A stretch of 9,300 nucleotides of DNA from Prolixibacteraceae bacterium (GTDB lineage Bacteria > Bacteroidota > Bacteroidia > Bacteroidales > Prolixibacteraceae): positions 1-9,300 of the forward strand of contig JAFGGF010000345.1 of assembly GCA_016930735.1 (NCBI GenBank), read 5' to 3'. Below the pieces are notes generated by a model. That model saw only the letters and a list, made by a program, of their open reading frames with translations, was not told the origin of the DNA and made no database searches. How positions within the stretch are numbered: the first letter of the stretch is position 1; the number at the start of each line of letters is the position of its first letter. Positions 6,284 through 9,300 of this stretch are shown here, one piece after another. The translations under genes were made by a program, and so were the position numbers.

Positions 6284-6322
6284 CTGGTGCCGGAAAAAAG
6301 GATACTTAAAAACCGGTGCCAG
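6284..6322 (-). terminator. Candidate intrinsic terminator after the SASA esterase gene
   Basis: Seven bases past the stop of the SASA gene (minus direction) lie two 10-base arms, 6313-6322 and 6284-6293. They pair as CTGGCACCGG with CCGGCACCAG apart from two central mismatches, and the second arm is followed by G and then TTTT. Read on the plus strand, the two mismatches become U-G wobbles, so the hairpin is fully paired that way. The loop is 19 bases and T-rich. It could end the esterase operon before the VTT-like gene. Confidence 0.35.
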
Positions 6323-6329
6323 ATATTAA

Positions 6330-8276
6330 TTATTTGGTAATCCCCGGCCAGTTATCCGTACGGAATGGCACAGCCGGCAATCCTTCTTTATTGTACAAAT
6401 TCAGGTCATCAGGATTATTGGCCCAGCCAAAGCGCACAGCCACCGGATTAGTTACTTCATCAGAATATACCACGACTGTTTTATCATCAACCAATTCTGC
6501 TTTAGCCCATTGAAATTTTTTATCGGCTCCGGCAATGGTAAAACTTTTGATATATCCGTATTTGTCTTTTACATTAAGTCCACTGCCTGTTTCCTTAAAT
6601 GTTATAATGGCTTTCCCGTTTTCAAATTTAACCGATTCGTACATGGGACCGGAATTAACAACATCTTTCCCGTATGCTACTTCAAGGGCATTTAATGCCA
6701 ACCGGTAACCTACGTCCTGTTTGTTTTTGGGGTGAATGTCCAAAGCTTCACCAATATCGATTGCCATAGCCATACCGGTATTGGGCAAATTGAGGGTAAG
6801 GGTTTGAGCTTCACGTAATTCAGCCCACTCGCTTTCAGACGGGACATCAACAGCACGCATATAATTTGCCAGTGAAACAAAAAGGAAGGGGAAATCGCCC
6901 TGTCCCCAGTGTTGACGCCAGTCTTTTATCATATTGGGGAAAACCCGCTGATATTGTTTTGCCCTTCCGGCATTTGATTCACCCTGGTACCAGATCGCCC
7001 CTTTTATTGAATAGGGAATGATAGGATTCAGCATTCCATTATAAAGAAGAGTAGGGAAGTCGTTAGGGCCAACACTGGTTGATTCAACCGATGCTTTTGA
7101 AATTTTAAATTTCCAGTCACCTGAAATATCCACTTTTTCATCGCCAATGGCAATAAACTGTTCCCTGGGGTCGCCGTAAATGCCTCCGCCGCCACCGGTA
7201 TCATTCACCCTGACAACCAGCATGTTTTTGCCTGGCCTCAGGTATTTTGCATCCACAGTGTAAATTCTGTCTTTGCTGTAATCGTTTGTAGTCCCTACTT
7301 CAATACCGTTTAACCATGTAATATCTGAATCATCGATTTTGCCCAAATGAAGTGTCAGGTTGTTTTTGGTTTGTTCTTCATTTAAATAGATTTCTTTACG
7401 ATACCAGGCAATTCCGTCGATGTCGATGTACCCCTGAGATTCCCATAATGCCGGTGTGCGGATAGTTTTCCAGTAACCGTCGTTAAAATCAAATGCCGAC
7501 CAGACAGGTTCCCCGCTAACCATTCCTGAATCGAGTTTAGGTACATCTCCACCCAGTATTTTTTTAATGTTTGCCATCTTTTCTTCTTTGATCTTTTCCA
7601 TATTCATTTGCTGAAGTTTTTCCATACTTCCTGCAAAATCAGGATCTTTTTCTATGGTTTCCGGGCTGGTCCAGGTTTCTGCAACAGTTCCGCCCCAGGA
7701 GGTGTGTATCAGCCCAATAGGTACATCCAGCTTTTCTTCCAGGTTCCTGCCGAAAAAGTAACCAACCGCAGAAAAACCTCCTACTGTTTCCGGGGAACAT
7801 TCAACCCATTCACCTGAGCTTATATCATCCTGAGGAAACTGGGCAATAATTCGTGGAACAGTAAACAACCGGATATTTGGATATTTGGCATCTTTTATTT
7901 CCTCTTCGGCATTAATTGCCTGGCTAACCCTGAATTCCATATTCGACTGCCCGGAGCAAACCCAGACTTCTCCGATCATCACATTTTTAAAAGTTATTGA
8001 ATTGTTCCCTGTTATGGTCATAATATAAGGTCCGCCATATTCCTGTACAGGAAGGCTAACCCTCCATTTACCTTCTTTATCAGCACGGATTCGTTCAGTT
8101 GAGTTGTTGAATGTAACAGTAACTCTTTCTCCGGGATCAGCCCAACCCCAGACAGGAATTTCAATCCCCTGCTGAAGGACCATGTTTGAACTGAATATTT
8201 TTGGCATTCTGACATTTGCATTAGTGGTAAAAGCAAATGCCATTAAAATTAAAATTGTAAATCTTAGCAATCTCAT
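6330..8276 (-). CDS. Sialate O-acetylesterase-type (SASA) SGNH carbohydrate esterase with inserted beta-sandwich
   Basis: I start at the ATG at 8276 (648 residues), which gives a signal peptide MRLLRFTILILMAFAF...; the longer open frame begins with TTG at 8312 and only adds a polar extension. Numbers below count from the ATG. An N-terminal beta domain (about 24-95, PKIFSSNMVLQQG) is followed by the first SASA block WVCSGQSNMEF (105-115) with nucleophile Ser111. HTSWGGT (191-197), GAIWYQGESNAG (426-437) and DIGEALDIHP (507-516) with Asp513 and His515 complete the triad. Between about 258 and 400 a jelly-roll segment (WYRKEIYL, LHLGKIDDSDITWLNG, LVVRVND) is inserted into the hydrolase, as in CAZy CE20-type xylan/xyloglucan acetylesterases. 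The protein probably removes acetyl groups from a hemicellulose; sialic acid as substrate is not implied by the name. It follows the esterase gene at 8328, 51 bp away, likely one operon. Confidence 0.88.
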   Translation of the reverse strand: MRLLRFTILILMAFAFTTNANVRMPKIFSSNMVLQQGIEIPVWGWADPGERVTVTFNNSTERIRADKEGKWRVSLPVQEYGGPYIMTITGNNSITFKNVMIGEVWVCSGQSNMEFRVSQAINAEEEIKDAKYPNIRLFTVPRIIAQFPQDDISSGEWVECSPETVGGFSAVGYFFGRNLEEKLDVPIGLIHTSWGGTVAETWTSPETIEKDPDFAGSMEKLQQMNMEKIKEEKMANIKKILGGDVPKLDSGMVSGEPVWSAFDFNDGYWKTIRTPALWESQGYIDIDGIAWYRKEIYLNEEQTKNNLTLHLGKIDDSDITWLNGIEVGTTNDYSKDRIYTVDAKYLRPGKNMLVVRVNDTGGGGGIYGDPREQFIAIGDEKVDISGDWKFKISKASVESTSVGPNDFPTLLYNGMLNPIIPYSIKGAIWYQGESNAGRAKQYQRVFPNMIKDWRQHWGQGDFPFLFVSLANYMRAVDVPSESEWAELREAQTLTLNLPNTGMAMAIDIGEALDIHPKNKQDVGYRLALNALEVAYGKDVVNSGPMYESVKFENGKAIITFKETGSGLNVKDKYGYIKSFTIAGADKKFQWAKAELVDDKTVVVYSDEVTNPVAVRFGWANNPDDLNLYNKEGLPAVPFRTDNWPGITK

Positions 8277-8327
8277 TGGTTTATTATTTAGCTGTTTAAC
8301 TTTGTTTTTCAATTTTGTAAAATATAG

Positions 8328-9300
8328 TTATTTATTTACTTTTTCCCAACGTTCGGCTATCTTATTCAGAACTTCCATATTATCATATTCTGCACAATGC
8401 CCTACCATGGGAGTGAATGTAATTACAGCATCCGACTCCGGATTTTTCATTTGCCTGATCATCCCGTCGAATGCACGGAGGGCCGGATTTAGGTAAAAAT
8501 TATCCATATCGGCACCCCAGATCCAAAGTTTGCCCTGAAGTTTTGGACCCAGAGTTTCCCAGTTGTTTTCAACGTAGCGTTTCAGGTCGTGCCTTTCCCA
8601 GTATTTTGCAACTTCATGATCAATAACTCCGGTTACAGGGTCAAACAAAGGTTTAGGCAGGCCATTTTCTCCTTTCGGACTGAACAAAGCTGTAAAAGCA
8701 CTGAATTGCCCACCTGAATTCAGGTAAGTATCTGAACTTCCCAGTACATTTTCAAACCAGATAAAATCTTTTTGCGAAATACGTGGTTCACCATCCACGT
8801 CTCTTACAATCGGCCGTAGGTAGCCATATTCATTGATAAATGCGTTTTCATCTTTGTAAATATTGATCAACTGGCAGTTTTCAAAATCCACCTGGTCGGG
8901 GCTGTATGAAAAACATCCGTTGAAAAAATCAGGGTAAAATATTTGAAGTGCCAGGGATACCCAGCCACCAGTAGAACAACCATCGACAAAACGCGATTCC
9001 GGAGTTCCAATTCCCCTGAATTTCTTCTCAACAAACGGAATTAATTCTTCCGTAAGTGCTGTTCCGAATGGGCCACTGTTTTCAGAATCGAGCTGATAAC
9101 AATCGCCAAACGGACCCTCGCCATCCAAAAAAACATTAATGATCTGTGGGGCTTCATCCGACAACCACCAATTATAAAAACTGCTTCCTTCGCGGGCATA
9201 ACGGGCTGCACGTGTATAACGCCCGCCATAACCTGCTATGTTATAACGCACCGGGTATTTGGCATCCGGATTTTTATAATACCCCGATGGTAACAAAACG
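8328..9300 (-). CDS. Alpha/beta-hydrolase-fold esterase (Esterase D/enterochelin esterase-like), N terminus outside window
   Basis: The frame runs off the right edge (first visible codons read VLLPSGYY), so at least the signal region and early strands are missing; 323 residues are seen. The opening LLPSGYYKNP...YPVRYNIAGYGG is the typical start of the PF00756-type esterase core. The nucleophile elbow is GCSTGGW, with Ser at codon 8973-8975. GADMDNFYL near 8502-8510 supplies the acid, and MVGHCAEY the His at 8397-8399. Related proteins (LALQIFYPDFFNGCFSYSPD, then a block with DVDGEP, VLGSSDTYL and FSPKGENGLPKPLFDPVTG) are large esterases of Bacteroidota and Planctomycetes with unknown substrate. 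Carbohydrate-esterase work, such as removing feruloyl or acetyl groups from xylan (CE1-like), is an inference from the SASA gene right behind it and the GH10 gene in the window. No stop or frameshift is seen. Confidence 0.85.
   Translation of the reverse strand, partial: VLLPSGYYKNPDAKYPVRYNIAGYGGRYTRAARYAREGSSFYNWWLSDEAPQIINVFLDGEGPFGDCYQLDSENSGPFGTALTEELIPFVEKKFRGIGTPESRFVDGCSTGGWVSLALQIFYPDFFNGCFSYSPDQVDFENCQLINIYKDENAFINEYGYLRPIVRDVDGEPRISQKDFIWFENVLGSSDTYLNSGGQFSAFTALFSPKGENGLPKPLFDPVTGVIDHEVAKYWERHDLKRYVENNWETLGPKLQGKLWIWGADMDNFYLNPALRAFDGMIRQMKNPESDAVITFTPMVGHCAEYDNMEVLNKIAERWEKVNK

Noticed and set aside
8277..8312. Longer SASA product from the TTG at 8312
   Set aside because: TTG is a rare start and the extension is polar. 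The ATG at 8276 gives a normal signal peptide.
8182..8496. Plus-strand 104-codon frame across the junction of the SASA and esterase genes
   Set aside because: It covers the signal peptide of one gene and the conserved C terminus of the other, both on the minus strand.
1..9300. CRISPR array, tRNA, insertion sequence or phage/defence module
   Set aside because: No regularly spaced repeats, cloverleaf sequence, transposase, integrase, nuclease or toxin-antitoxin motifs were seen on either strand.

Overview
The window looks like a piece of a chromosome from a member of the Bacteroidota. Signs of this are a type IX secretion (T9SS) sorting domain, a 'CBM9-like' protein of the Bacteroidota type, a DUF6787-type small membrane protein, low G+C with AT-rich gaps, and start sites that mostly lack Shine-Dalgarno sequences. 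A marine or sediment polysaccharide degrader of the Marinilabiliales/Prolixibacteraceae kind would fit, but the sequence alone does not fix the genus.

Layout. 1-291 (+) is the C-terminal end of a T9SS-secreted protein. 370-1608 (+) is a secreted GH10 endo-xylanase with both catalytic glutamates visible. Converging on it are two minus-strand genes, an exported class I methyltransferase (2285-2881) followed by a CBM9-like carbohydrate-binding protein (1636-2241). A 126-bp divergent gap separates the methyltransferase from a Tat-signal Nif3-family protein (3008-3916, +). A 190-bp gap at 3917-4106 holds signal-peptide-like fragments that may be gene relics. From 4107 to the window end everything is on the minus strand. 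In transcription order it reads: partial alpha/beta-hydrolase esterase (8328-9300), sialate-O-acetylesterase/SASA-type SGNH esterase (6330-8276), a hairpin, a VTT/DedA-like membrane protein (5630-6232), a DUF6787-like membrane protein (5183-5509), an exported MsrA (4602-5198, overlapping the previous gene by 16 bp) and an exported YCII-domain protein (4107-4505).

How the genes work together. The GH10 enzyme, the CBM9-like protein, the SASA esterase and the alpha/beta-hydrolase esterase make a plausible hemicellulose toolkit (backbone cutting, sugar binding and deacylation). No SusC/SusD pair, transporter or regulator is visible, so this is at most the edge of a polysaccharide utilisation locus. 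The middle block (methyltransferase, Nif3, YCII, MsrA) is unrelated in pathway but shares one trait: all four carry N-terminal export signals although the textbook members of the families are cytoplasmic. I did not find a CRISPR array, transposon, RNA gene or defence system. Most of the window is recognisable, ordinary Bacteroidota content. The exported-enzyme run is the item I would look at first.
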